This document shows, in pieces, positions 11,210-21,470 of a stretch of DNA of 64,000 nt. Made by a program: the position numbers and the translations under genes. The stretch spans positions 124,001 through 188,000 of the forward strand of contig NW_026042428.1 of NCBI RefSeq assembly GCF_023856365.1, written 5' to 3'. Within the stretch, counting starts at the first letter, position 1. Every line of letters starts with the position of its first letter. Under the pieces are notes generated by a model. It was not told the origin of the DNA, searched no databases, and saw only the letters and a program-made list of their open reading frames with translations. Source of the DNA: Brienomyrus brachyistius (taxonomy: Eukaryota; Chordata; Actinopteri; Osteoglossiformes; Mormyridae).

Positions 11210-11480
11210 GCCACTTAGAATGAAGCTTTCGATTGGTCAGTAAATTTAGCAAAATTTATGGGTCAGCTCGTAAAGTCCAGGCTAACGTCACCTAATTACT
11301 AGCTAACAGGCTAATTAGCTAACTAGCTAATTGCAGAGACATTTATGTACTATTTAAATCCGTGAATTACATTAAGTAGGAAAATAAAGTTACTGCATTC
11401 ATCGCGTCGCAGATGCAGCTATTAAAATTCGATAGTCTGACAAAGCCGATCGTTGGATTAGATCAGATTGACTGGGCCTC
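11210..11480. promoter_or_regulatory. AT-rich island with a near-perfect TAATTA palindrome
   Basis: The segment 'aattagctaactagctaatt' at 11313-11332 is two perfect 9-bp arms separated by AC, each arm holding a homeodomain-type ATTA/TAAT core. Further CTAATTA words flank it. Function is inferred. Confidence 0.35.
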
Positions 11481-11606
11481 TGGTGTTACGAGCAAAGTCA
11501 CAGGAGAAGACGGAGGTGCGGATTAAAAAAACAGGAGGCAACAGGAGGCACGGAATGTAGAAGCAGCTCACAGCTTTCTGTGCCAAGAGGGACAGCTCAG
11601 GATTCC

Positions 11607-11980
11607 ACCGGGCCGCTCAGCACCAGGCTGCTGCTGCAGTGCTGGGCTGCTCTGCACCGGGCTCCTGCTGCAGTGCTGGGCTGCTCTGTACCGGGCTCCT
11701 GCCGTAGTGCTGGGCTGCTCTGCACCGGGCTCCTGCCGTAGTGCTGGGCTGCTCTGCACCGGGCTCCTGCCGTAGTGCTGGGCTGCTCTGCACCGGGCTC
11801 CTGCCGCAGTGCTGGGCTGCTCTGCACCGGGCTCCTGCTGTAGTGCTGGGCTGCTCTGCACCGGGCTCCTGCTGTAGTGCTGGGCTGCTCTGCACCGGGC
11901 TCCTGCTGTAGTGCTGGGCTGCTCTGCACCGGGCTCCTGCTGCAGTGCTGGGCTGCTCTGCACCGGGCTCCTGCTGCAGT
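11607..11980. repeat. Minisatellite, eleven copies of a 34-bp unit
   Basis: The unit is 'gctgggctgctctgcaccgg' followed by 'gctcctgctgcagt', with CTGCAGT/CTGTAGT/CCGTAGT variants. The first copy (11607-11640) is diverged and the rest are nearly identical. Because 34 is not a multiple of three and the unit lacks stops on the minus strand, all three minus frames are open. They encode Q/P/G/A/S repeats and are not genes. Confidence 0.95.
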
Positions 11981-13715
11981 GCAGGAAAAAGGCTACTTGT
12001 TTATGGCCACGATGTTTTGTCGCAGGTTGAATTTTTGATGGATTCTCCATCGCTCCACAAATTAATCAAAGAGGCTGTGGGCTTATTATGAAACATTCGT
12101 ATTAATTTAATCACACTTCACGGGACACCCGGGTCGTGCCTCATTGATCAATATCAATATTTACTTTTGCTTTTGTTTCAGTACCTCACAGGAAGTTTAA
12201 TCGCTTTGCAGGTGCTGGCGGCTTCCATTTTCGTGCCTCCAGGATGAACATGCCTGAAACACATGCTGTATGGTTTGGGAATTCCTTCTACAAATTCACC
12301 TGCGGTTCCTAGAAAGATAAAGCTAAAGTAGGTGCCCCAGTGAGGCTAGACGTCATTAGCTGCATCCATTCATTCCCAAATTAAAACGCAGATGAATCTG
12401 TTTGTTACCACACCAGATGGGGGCGCTCTTCTAACCCAGGGGATAAATAAGTGGGGCTTGGAAGCCCCAGATTTTCATGTATTGTCTGTGTTTCTTTAAT
12501 GGTCTTCATTTTTTAGCGAACAAGAGAGAGTTCCCGGTTAATTACCTGCTCCGCTTCCAGGTGACATCCACGGGGCTATCTGGGAGGACTGGAGATTCCC
12601 AGTGGACCAGCTAACCCAGTTCACCCCCCACCCTGCCAAGACGAGTGGGAATGGCTTCCTAGAAGTTGGAAAAACAGGGCGGTTTGCGTCTCTCATGACG
12701 TTAGTCTGGCCACCAGAAAAGGAGAAAATGTAAAACAGCAAGCGGCTTTTGAAAAGCTGACATTGAATCACACGGGAAACGTTTTCGAATGAATCACCAG
12801 ACAAAGAACCTTCTGACACTGTTCTATGTCCTGAAAAAAGCAGCCGAACAAGAAAAAAAGTGTTTATTTCAATGTCTGCGTTGTAAGTGTCAAGAATTAA
12901 AACAAGACTCAGCTGATGGTGAAGACTTTATTGGTGAGACATCATGCTTAGAATAACAGAGAGTGAGTCGCGGTGCCAGAAGTGCATTAAGAACTGGCTG
13001 ATCCTCAACATCATCGGCGATCGCCGTGTCCACGGCCACGAACCATGGCCTCCTGTGCATTTACCCTGTAAGTGTAGCTCCTCCATCACAGCCATCTGTA
13101 TCTCTTACAAACGATGCCAACTGGACCCTCATTAGAGTCCCACATTTGCTAAAGGCAGCCAGTGTCATGAAACAGCCCCATGGATCCAGTTCAAAAACAA
13201 AGGCATTTCCGATTTCACTGTAACTATCCCATGTAGTGCCGATAAATCGGTCTTTCAGGGTGAGGAGGTAGTATTCTACCGTCTCAGAGGGGCCTGATGT
13301 TGTATCTAGATAAGGTGCCTAACCTGAATTTAAAAAAATCCCAGCTCTATAACTAGCTGTGATCTGCTTCTCAGCCGTGCATCAGCGATGAAAGTCGGTG
13401 GCTCGGCCTGGGACGGGAGTTCCTGAGGGACAGTCACACCTGCTGGACCTTCGGCGGTGACATGACTGCATGCTGACAGAGGGTGACAGGCAGTTGGTGT
13501 CTAACCCCGTGGCCGCTGGCTTGAAAACCAGCATGGTGGAATCCGGACAGGCGGATGACGTCCGCATTCCCCACCCCGACATCAACGCCGTGGCATGCGT
13601 GCAAACAGATCCGTTAAGTGCATTGTTCGGTAAGAGAATCCCCAGTATTGCCCCCCTCCCCACCCACGAAAAACCCTGCTCCCTTGTCCTTGGCTGCACC
13701 TGTCTCATGGCACAG
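11981..13715. other. Unassigned sequence
   Basis: An AT-rich patch lies at about 12050-12190 and a polypyrimidine-AG word ('acttttgcttttgtttcag') at about 12163-12181, with no convincing exon behind it. Nothing else recognised. Confidence 0.45.
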
Positions 13716-14269
13716 CCCCCCCTCCCCCCCCCCCCCAGACAGTGCCAGTTGCCCAAGTGGGGGCCGTAACAAAGAGCCTGTCTTTTCTGGGGTGAAGGCG
13801 GTCTCGGAATTGCCGAGACAGCCGTGTGTGATCTAGCAACCACTTTCATTTCCGCCATAGTTGTCCAGCGGGTGGCTGGCTGGATCGTCCCCCTTCCCAA
13901 GATCTATTCCTGCTTTTTGAACTTTCATGCTTTTCCCAGATGTTCCATACACCATGATCTTTAAGAGAAATACCTCCCATTGGCCATTTTCATGAAATTC
14001 CAACCAAATGATATAGCATAACAGCACATTTTACTTGTTAAATTATTCATTTCTCCTTATCCTGAATTCAAATCCCATGTTTTCCTTTTATTTACAGAAG
14101 AAAATAAAATGAACCCTCCTAGAGGAAAGACCAGCACACTCTTAGCACACACCACAACCAGTGGGTCACGGTAACTACATTTATCTAGCTACATTTCCCA
14201 TAGAGAAGTAATCAGTGTATACATCAGTATCCAAGTTCATTATCATTTTTCTAGGAAGTTTTTCTAAGT
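13716..14269. other. Unassigned sequence with C-rich start
   Basis: Runs of 7 and 13 C lie at 13716-13736. The remainder is unique-looking and no gene was found. Confidence 0.5.
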
Positions 14270-14586
14270 CAGTTTTTCTCAAACCAGCCCTCAGGGACCC
14301 CCAAACGGACCCTCAAACAGTCCCCCAAATGGTCCCCCAAACAGACCTCCAAACGGTCCCCCCAACCGGTCCCCCAACCGGACCCCCAAATGGTCCCCCA
14401 AACAGACCCCCAACCGGCCCCCGAAATGGTCCCCCAACTGGACCCCCAAATGGTCCCCCAACCGGACCCCCAAACGGTCCCCCAAACGGACCTCCAACTG
14501 GTCCACATTTTTGCCCTCTAGCAACTCCCAAGGAATACAAACGTGGCCCAACTGTGAATCCCCAAGTACTGGATTGAGAAACACTG
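14270..14586. mobile_element. hAT-like MITE containing an internal minisatellite
   Basis: The left end reads CAGTTTTTCTCAAACCAG and the right end, reversed, reads CAGTGTTTCTCAATCCAG, so the element has terminal inverted repeats of the CAGTGTTTCTCAA type known from hAT elements. The inversion extends inward (ccacattttt against its counterpart in 'aaacgtgg'). Flanking octamers TTCTAAGT and GGCTAAAT agree at 5 of 8 positions and may be a decayed 8-bp target duplication. There is no transposase, so it is non-autonomous. Most of the interior is the 12-bp tandem array. Confidence 0.7.
14289..14505. repeat. Minisatellite of 12-bp units inside the MITE
   Basis: About 18 copies of a 'gtcccccaaatg' type unit, varying as 'gacccccaaacg' and 'gtcccccaaccg', with some 11- and 13-bp copies. 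The unit resembles the start of the MITE ('ggacccccaaacgg'), so the array probably grew out of the element end. The open frames encode G/P/N/T or W/G/V repeats without meaning. Confidence 0.92.
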
Positions 14587-14930
14587 GGCTAAATCACTGT
14601 CCAGCTCCACCCTGATGGTGACATCGCCGCCTGGAGACACAGCAGGAGATTCACTGGTTCCCTGAGATTACAGAGAAACCCTCTTCACTGCAAAGGCACA
14701 AAAGTGGCCAGGTCACCACTGATGTGCGTTGCTGTTTCTCGTCCTGCCGCGACTTCTAGCTACTCTTGGCGCACAAGTCGATCTTCAGTAAAAGGTCCCC
14801 AACCACCACGAGGCAGATGTCACGGCAACCGGAATGACCGCAGAGACATGTGATGTCATTACTTCCGGCATCGCACGAGCAAGTCCGACATCCAATAACG
14901 CTCTGCGAGACTCATCTCCCCAAATACGGT
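14587..14930. other. Unassigned sequence
   Basis: Complex sequence with no recognisable feature. Confidence 0.5.
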
Positions 14931-15330
14931 TTGAGATGATTGAAAACGTTTTTATTTGGAAGAGTATTCTTTTAAGCTAAGTGCTCTCCAAGATCATCCC
15001 ATCTAGGAAATTCAATTGCTCCATTTTTGAAATGTTAGCTGCCCCAAATGATATCAAATCCTAATGTCTTAATAGAAACACATGGAATTGGATTGTTGAC
15101 TGTGTGCCTAATGTCATTGGGGAATGTAATTTTCTGATAGTGTTTCCTTAGTCCATCTCGCAAAAAAAAGAACACAAGACTGATCAAAATTGCAATGAGT
15201 AATTTGCAGAAGTGGGCTTTAGCTCCGCTGATGGATATATTTGGGGGTTAAAAAGCCTCTTCTGCTAACTGAATGAAAGTAATGTTTCTGCATCTGATAA
15301 AAAGTCATATTAGGGGAGCTCTGACATGCC
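14931..15330. promoter_or_regulatory. Possible conserved non-coding element
   Basis: About 400 bases of complex, repeat-free, AT-leaning sequence with several 'cctaatgtc' words, AATTG cores and 'ggggttaaaaagcc'. The whole block lacks the G/C runs found on both sides. It is one of the better candidates by texture. Confidence 0.35.
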
Positions 15331-15476
15331 GGCGTACCGTGGTAAAGTTCTCGTAGCATCAATTAGACTTCCGATGCACTACCTTGGCTGTGTGCTCCAA
15401 GTGCAGGGCGCAACACCTGCATTTTAAAAAGAATATATTTGAGATAAAGATGCGTAGATCTTGGGATGTGTGGCTC

Positions 15477-15493
15477 GGGGGGGGGGGGGGGGG
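15477..15493. repeat. Poly(G) tract, 17 bases
   Basis: Uninterrupted G run. Confidence 0.97.
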
Positions 15494-15946
15494 TAAGACT
15501 CTGTCCCCATGTTTGGGAGGTTAAATCCCAGGGCCGGCAGACTCCATTGGCCCCCCCAATGGCTTCTCGGATGTTTCTCACTGGCTGTCTCTGCACTGTG
15601 ACCCCCCAAGATCATTCTCAGTTGTTTGTGACGTGCAAGGTGGGGCAGGTGAAAAGACAATTTCCCCACGGAGATGAAGTAAACTACCTCTGTTCTATTA
15701 ACCGCTTTCCCTGTGCAAGGCAGCAAGCAAGCTGGCGGCTCCCCCAGCAGAGGGAGGACGGGCGACGCACCCAAACACTCCTACTGCACTGGGTTATGTT
15801 CGCTGCCCATGACATCGCTTGGGCTTTGACGGATGACGCCCATTATTACGCTGCGCACGGCCTTATCAGGGTACCGTCAATGTCCAGGTTAATTGTCAGG
15901 CTTTGAACTATTTTAGTCCAACAACAATGGAGGGTTGTGTCATCAT
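15494..15946. other. Unassigned sequence
   Basis: No gene or repeat recognised. A moderately long open frame continues into the following CT-rich array and is not protein-like. Confidence 0.5.
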
Positions 15947-16400
15947 CAGTCCCCCTCCCCATCCTCCTCTGTCCTCCTCCATCCTCCTCCGTCCCCTGGT
16001 GCTCCTCCATCCTCCTCTGTCCCCTGGTGCTCCTCCATCCTCCTCTGTCCCCTGCTTCCCCCCCGTCCCCCGGTCCTCCTCCCGCTTCCTACATCCCCTG
16101 GTCTTCCTCTGTCCCCTGGTACTCCACCATCATCCTCTGTCCCCTAGTCCTCCTCCATCCTCCTCCATACCCTGGTCCTCCTCCATACTCCTCTGTCCCC
16201 TAGTCCTCCTCCATCCTCCTCCATACCCTGGTCCTCCTCCATACTCCTCTGTCCCCTAGTCCTCCTCCATCATCCTCTGTCCCCTACTCCTCCTCCATCA
16301 TCCTCTGTCCCCTGGTCCTCCTCCGTCCCCTGGTCCTCCTCCATCCACCTCCGTCCCCTGGCCCTCCTCCATCCCCCAGTCATTCTCTGTCCACCTCCGC
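15947..16400. repeat. C/T-rich minisatellite, irregular 'cctcctccatcctcctctgt' units
   Basis: About 450 bases built from 'tcctcctccatcctcc' and 'tctgtcccctggt' modules in varying order. A 56-base block ('tagtcctcctccatcctcc' through 'ctctgtcccc') is repeated almost exactly near 16145 and 16200. Open frames here are P/S/L low complexity. Confidence 0.9.
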
Positions 16401-16545
16401 TCCTTTGTTTGGGATCATGCGCTCGCACAAAGTGGTTTCCGCGGCTCCACTCTGTTAGGAATGTCAAGCGTACAGGGCTACAGGGTGCTAATTAGGTCGC
16501 TCTCACTGGAGACGACAGCCGCCCACTTGAGGGCGAGGGAGCGGT

Positions 16546-17000
16546 GAGTCACTCTCATCACAGCACACCTGAAATGCTATTAATCTGCAGCTAATTAAAG
16601 GATCCCTAATGTCAGGAGATATTCATCTAAATTTTAAAGACAATAACATCGGCGCAATCATTTTATTTCAGAAATTCAATTACTTTTTATAATAAATATT
16701 TGAAAGGTTAAGTGATTTGAGTGTGATCTCCAAAACACTTCAATCATGTTCAGACCATCTCCCTCCATTCTGAGGCTTTGATGCAAATTAGTCAATTAGG
16801 TTTTATAGATCACAAACCATCACAAAACCGGCCATGATGGTTCCTAAGCTTTGTGGATAATAGTTCTTCTTTATTTTCCTAAAGATTTTACTGAAACAAT
16901 TTAATGCTCGTTCTAATTGCATTCGCTGGACCCATAAGCCAGTTATGTGAATGTGAATCTGAACATCATCAGTGTCATTACAGTCGTATTCACATTCTGT
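16546..17000. promoter_or_regulatory. Possible conserved non-coding element
   Basis: CTAATTAAAG at about 16591-16600 follows 'gctattaatctgcag'. The block continues as complex AT-rich sequence ('gagatattcatctaaatttt', 'attcaattactttttat', 'gcaaattagtcaattagg') with no simple repeat. It is a strong candidate by texture. Confidence 0.4.
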
Positions 17001-17935
17001 GACATTTACCTGCCATCCGCTGAAGGTCACCATTCCTGGGTCTCCTCATTCTTTACGATCGGGAAACAAGGAGCAGCCCATCGCGAAATTCAGTTGCCCT
17101 TTGACCCCCGCACTGCCCAGCCCCAGGACTTCTTGACAGGGGCCATAAAAAATTTGAAACATAATTGGATTGTTCTGGGGTGGGGGCCCAGTATGATATG
17201 CTTCCAAGGGGCCCAAAATTTCTAGTGGTACCCCTGGGCTCAGGATGCAGAAACCTGGAAGACCTACGTCCATCAAGCCTTGGGGGTGGCTGATTACACA
17301 CGGAGCAGGGACCAGTGGCATCCTGACACCCCCACGTCCATGGATACAGTGACAGAGCGCAGTGACAGGACAGTGAATGAGAACAGACCCTCATCCCAGA
17401 AGCAGAAATATAAGCAAACTTAACACCGGCCCTGGCGACTCGCGGTCACTTCGGTTCCTCTGCCCTGTACACCGTCCTCCGCTGCTCCCTTCTGGATGGT
17501 GATGGAATTGGCAGCGGGTTCGGAGCTGCGTCCAGCTGCCAGGCTGTGGCGGGGGAGGGGGGGGGCTGGGGGCTGGTCACACTGGCACGTTAAATACGTC
17601 GTCAGCATCGCGAGACCTGAGTACTGAGTCAAAGCTCTGGTGAATAAAGAGTTTGGAGCCAAAAAGTTATAGGCGAGGAGTTTATTTTAATGCATGTAAT
17701 GTGTTGAAGTTCTCGGCTAAGAGGGTTTATTTTACGAGGTGTCATCACAGGCTTTTAGCTGAGCTTGACTCTGAGGCCACAAACAGTCCACAGAGCTGCT
17801 TGCGGCTCATTCCTGGCACTTCAGCTCCATCCCAGGCATCCTCCCCAGGCTTCCCAGTACTTTGTCCAGTTTACCGTGTACTGCTGGGGACTTCTGAAAA
17901 TGCACGTCTGCAGAATGTCAGGTGCAGGTCAACGT
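17001..17935. other. Unassigned sequence; possible dispersed repeat at 17140-17260
   Basis: The segment with 'ggggcccaaaatttctagtg' and 'gtacccctgggctc' resembles wording seen in fish dispersed repeats, but I found no second copy here. The rest is unrecognised. Confidence 0.3.
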
Positions 17936-18065
17936 ACCATGTGACATAGGCGGCTGCCTAGAACGCCGTCTTCTCAGGGGGGCACTGATCCGGTGAGCCA
18001 ATGTTACTTTGTCTCCAGCAGGGGGTGCCGGCGGTCATGCTTGCCTAGGGCACCACATGGCTCCG
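17936..18065 (+). mobile_element. Dispersed repeat sharing 'gacataggc..gcctag', copy 1
   Basis: 'gtgacataggcggctgccta' and then 'cgccgtcttctcaggggggc' align with 48795-48850 ('gcgacataggcaggcgccta', then 'caccatcttcagacgggggc'). This indicates two copies of one dispersed element in the same orientation. Limits are approximate and the class is unknown. Confidence 0.5.
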
Positions 18066-18289
18066 AGCGGCACCGGATGCCCCGTCTGTTTGCCCGTCTA
18101 TCCAAGGACAGGATCTCAGGCCTACGGGGGAAACATCCAGAAAGGCCCCAGTCACCTACTGCTAATCAGGCCTGCTGGAATTTTCTAGAACAAAACCCTA
18201 ACGCAGCTGTGGTATAAATACCAGCATGCCATGGTGCGTAGCGACACGTTTGATTTACACGCTACGTCCCTGACAGAGCCACTGCTTAC

Positions 18290-18670
18290 CTCTTCCAATA
18301 AACGGGACAATTAAGTCAAGGTTAAACATTTCAGGTCAATTCTTCCTGTTCATTAAATGTGAAGAGTAACCAGGCACAAATAAAATACCAAACCTTAGCT
18401 CTTCAATTAAGATAATGTTTTAAGTATCTCTTTAAATAGCCGCTGTGACAGACTAGCAGGGAGTCGAGGGATATATATTACAGTGCTATTAAAAGCCTTT
18501 ACACGAGTGAAGACATTTATTCCTTCTGTAAATTCTTCCTTTGCTAAGTAACAAATGTTAAGGTCACTTTACAAGGGCATCCTTTCGGCGTTTAAAGGCT
18601 CCAGGCGAAGGTAAAATGAAGCATTTCAATGTACACCATCTCCTCTTTACCTGTTTACTGTTTAATTAAA
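18290..18670. promoter_or_regulatory. Possible conserved non-coding element
   Basis: Complex AT-rich sequence with 'gacaattaagtcaagg', 'cttcaattaagataatg' and 'agtgctattaaaagcc'-type words and no G/C runs. Motif and texture evidence only. Confidence 0.3.
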
Positions 18671-19020
18671 GTCAACCAGTGAAAACCAGTAAAACCCAGT
18701 AAGGCAACCGGCATTAGTAGCCGTCACGGACCTGAACGGCGCCAAATACCAGACCCACCGGGTATAATTTCTGGGCCTCGGACAAAATTTCATCAACCAA
18801 GCTGTGCAGCCCCCCCTCCACCAACAGAACCCTCCATGCCCCCCCCCCCCCCCCACTTCCCAGTGGCTCGGGATAACTTTGCCAGTTGCCCCCCCCCCCA
18901 AGACAGTGAACAATTAGGCTGGCCCATGAGGTAGGTGGGCTAGTTAAAGAATTCAGCTAATGACGAGTCATATAACTGGGTTAAACTGACGGACGCGTAA
19001 GGCAGAATTTGAATATGTAA
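18671..19020. other. Unassigned sequence with two long C runs
   Basis: Runs of 16 C (18839-18854) and 11 C (18889-18899). No gene seen. Confidence 0.55.
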
Positions 19021-19056
19021 TTCAGTGTAATACAGTGTAATACAGTGTAATACAGT
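19021..19056. repeat. Short tandem repeat, 10-bp unit
   Basis: About 3.6 copies of 'tacagtgtaa'. Confidence 0.92.
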
Positions 19057-19084
19057 AACGCCACCAGTGGAGATATATCACACT

Positions 19085-19385
19085 GCCCAGCAATGACACA
19101 ATCCACTTTTAATTTGGCACAATTTTTGAGCCAAAAATATGGCAATTACACATGGAAATTACACACTGAAATTCTTCAATTACGCACTGATCTTCAGGAA
19201 AGATATCAGTTCATTACTTTATCGGCAGTACTTTGGGTTTTGACACAAACCCGCTCTCTTTATGTAAATCAGTTAACTCCTGCACAAGTCACTGAGAGAA
19301 TTACAGGGCTGGGAGACTTGTTAGAGGGGGACTCTGCGTTAATTAATTCTGCTGCATACGCCAATTAGGCCGCTTGATAAGTTAG
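19085..19385 (+). other. Complex block with an unusually protein-like short open frame (19093-19368)
   Basis: The 91-codon frame starts MTQSTFNLAQFLSQ and ends GDSALINSAAYAN. Its residue mix is balanced, unlike the repeat-derived frames around it. There is no Kozak-like context, splice signals or recognised family, and the DNA also has the look of an AT-rich regulatory island ('gcgttaattaattctgctgc'). I regard it as non-coding by default. A diverged transposon exon is possible. Confidence 0.2.
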
Positions 19386-19430
19386 TCAGAGATGGAGGCG
19401 CCCACCACGCATTGGGGTTGGGGCTGCATA

Positions 19431-19558
19431 ATGGGATCATGTGACTCATTATGATAATGAGGTCATGTGACTGATAATGATAATACTATCGTACAGCTGA
19501 TTATAATAATGAGATCATGTGACTGATTAAGGTAATGGCACCACGTGATATGTGACTG
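19431..19558. repeat. Five diverged copies of a 26-bp unit
   Basis: The unit is 'atgaggtcatgtgactgata' followed by 'atgata'. Copies start at 19431, 19457, 19483, 19509 and 19535. The third is strongly diverged but keeps its length; the last is partial. Confidence 0.85.
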
Positions 19559-19712
19559 TGCTGGTGTGATTCCCTCTGCCTAACTCCCCTCCCCAGTGCA
19601 GTGTGACAGTGCGGCGCAGTGCTGGCACCACAGTGACACGTCCTATTAATCCTCCTGTTATTTGTGGTTTGTTTTCCTGCTCACAACCTGCAGCATGGGT
19701 GTGGCCAGTTCA

Positions 19713-19895
19713 GGGGGGGGGGGGTTTGCAAGGTAGGGGGAGGGATTTGGTGGCGGGATGAGGACACTGCTCTTAATTACTTCCCAGAGGGGGGGGGTAG
19801 CCTGTCAGTAAAGTATGGGAAGTAAATTTCCTTTCATTAGTCGGCCTTGTTTATGGAGAGCTTCTATAAACATTGCCCCCCCCCCCCCCCCCCCC
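19713..19895. repeat. G run (12) and poly(C) tract (20) flanking 150 bases
   Basis: G run at 19713-19724 and C run at 19876-19895. Opposite-strand homopolymers this close could in principle pair. Confidence 0.9.
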
Positions 19896-19959
19896 GCCCG
19901 GCCCCCCATCCCATGACCCACCACCCCATGCGAATGCAAAGACACCGGACAGATCGGTG

Positions 19960-20215
19960 CAAGATTAATGGCACACAATAAGTCTGCTGATTGCAGAGGA
20001 GCACTTTAATAAACTCTTCCGGCCAGAAATCATTTAATGCATTCATAGCCATGAAGCCCATTCCGTAGTCAGCTTGACCACCTCCATGGAAACACAGGAA
20101 ACTGAAATTTGCCAGATAAAGAGAGAATGGAAGGTAGATAATTATCTCTACAGCTTGACAAATGAAACAATGGTTATGTGAGTACATGCTCCAGGGCCCC
20201 ATACACAGGGAACTT
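19960..20215. promoter_or_regulatory. Possible conserved non-coding element with SOX-like site
   Basis: Complex sequence with 'gcaagattaatggcacacaa', 'catttaatgcattcatagcc', 'gtagataattatctctac' and an ACAATGG word at about 20167-20173. No repeats. Motif-level evidence only. Confidence 0.35.
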
Positions 20216-20640
20216 ATTTACGGCCAGCACACTGTCACCTCGTACTTCCCATAAATATTTAGTCCCGGTTCTTAGTGATGCGCAACGTTAAGATCACCAA
20301 GCTCTGCATGTAAACAGGACTAGATTTTGATGTTAAGGCTCCTATCGTGAACTGAAAGAGATGGTTCCCCGTGGGATTAGGAGGAACATCTGGAGAAAGA
20401 AGCTGGTGTGGTTTATGCTGACGTGGGATTAGAGTGCAGCTGGGAGAACCACGGAGAAGCAGATTTGTCCGACCGTGCTCAGCCTTTGTCTTCCTTCCAG
20501 AGATGTTTCTAGGTTTGTCCTTGCAGACCTTGGTTCTGCGACCTGGCAGCCAGTTAGGGAGGTTGCACGTGGAGCTTATCTCAGACGTGGTCTCCATCTC
20601 TCCATAGTTCAGTACCTGACATTCGCAGGAAGCTTTCTCA
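20216..20640. other. Unassigned sequence
   Basis: No recognisable gene or repeat. Confidence 0.5.
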
Positions 20641-20850
20641 TGTGGTGCCACCTGGCGATCAGTGGGTTAGGGCACCGTGCCCGTTATCGGAAGGTCGCTG
20701 GTTTAAATCCTAAGGCTGGAGTGATTTCATGGCCAGGCCCACGAACAAGGTCCATAACCCAAAGCTGCTCCAGGGACCGGCTGACTCTGCTTTCTCACAA
20801 ATGCAAGTTGCCTTGGATAAAAGAATCTGCTAAATAAATAAAATGTAAAA
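20641..20850 (+). mobile_element. tRNA-derived SINE, nearly complete
   Basis: An A-box-like TGGCGATCAGTGG lies at 20653-20665 and a B-box-like GGTTTAAATCC at 20700-20710 (both CpGs of GGTTCGAATCC decayed). Next come 'gaacaaggtccataaccc', 'ctgctccagggaccggctga' and the ending 'ttggataaaagaatctgcta' with an AAATAAATAAAA tail. This is the standard layout of the common fish SINE with internal RNA polymerase III promoter. Confidence 0.85.
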
Positions 20851-20865
20851 ATGTCACTGTCAGAG

Positions 20866-21232
20866 TTCGCGGGTAGCGACGGGCAGGCTGGCAGGAAGGA
20901 GGCAGGGAAGGACGAGGCAGGGAGGCAAAAGGCGGGGAAAACGGAGGATTTATTAAGGGGAAGACGGCTACAGGCAGAACGGGACACCATCTAGCATTAG
21001 GTAACATCATCTAACATTAACTAACATCAGTGACGGACAACAAGCGGGGCAAGACGTGGACTGAAATAGACAAGACAGGGCGAAACAACAGGATACAGCT
21101 GGGCATGATTAGGGAAGCACTCGTGGATAGTCAGGGGGCGTGGCAGGGGGCGTGGCACACACGAGGATCGGACGAGTATCGTGTCCTCACCCAAATGCTG
21201 AAGGGCGAATTTCCCCCAGGTCAGGATTAGGC
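20866..21232. other. Unassigned G/A-rich block, possibly a dispersed repeat
   Basis: The block begins directly after the SINE tail. It contains short internal duplications ('catctaacattaactaacat', 'gggggcgtggcaggggg') and 'ggatttattaaggggaagac'. Its wording feels like a fish dispersed repeat, but there is no second copy here to prove it. Confidence 0.25.
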
Positions 21233-21237
21233 CAAAC

Positions 21238-21470
21238 CTTCAACGCTGTCGACGGTACAGTGAAGCAGTGCTTCACTTTGGGCCATCGAGCTCCCCACAT
21301 TTTTAGTGACTAAACTTCAAACCGGTGTCGACAATACAGTGAAGCAGTGCTTCACTTTGGACCATCGAGCTCCCCACATTTTTAGTGAGTAAACTTCAAA
21401 CCGGTGTCGACAATACAGTGAAGCAGTGCTTTGCTTTGTGGCATCGAGCTCGCCACCGTTTTAGTGAGCA
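21238..21470. repeat. Three tandem copies of a 79-bp unit with an internal hairpin
   Basis: Each unit carries 'gtgtcgacaatacagtgaag', then 'tgcttcactttgg', 'catcgagctccccac' and 'tttttagtga'. The anchor GTGAAGCAGTGCTTCAC occurs at 21260, 21339 and (decayed) 21418, giving a period of exactly 79. The anchor is a perfect 8-bp inverted repeat around one base. The third copy has lost symmetry ('tgctttgctttg'). Confidence 0.92.

Noticed and set aside
11568..12050. 160-codon minus-strand frame with QEPGAEQPST-like repeats
   Set aside because: Product of the 34-bp array, with all three minus frames open.
12163..12211. Possible 30-base micro-exon after 'gcttttgtttcag'
   Set aside because: The donor (GCAG|GTGCTG) is poor and nothing else supports it.
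13100..13300. let-7-like word 'gaggaggtagtattctaccg'
   Set aside because: It does not match a known seed plus arm and the surrounding sequence does not fold as a precursor on inspection.
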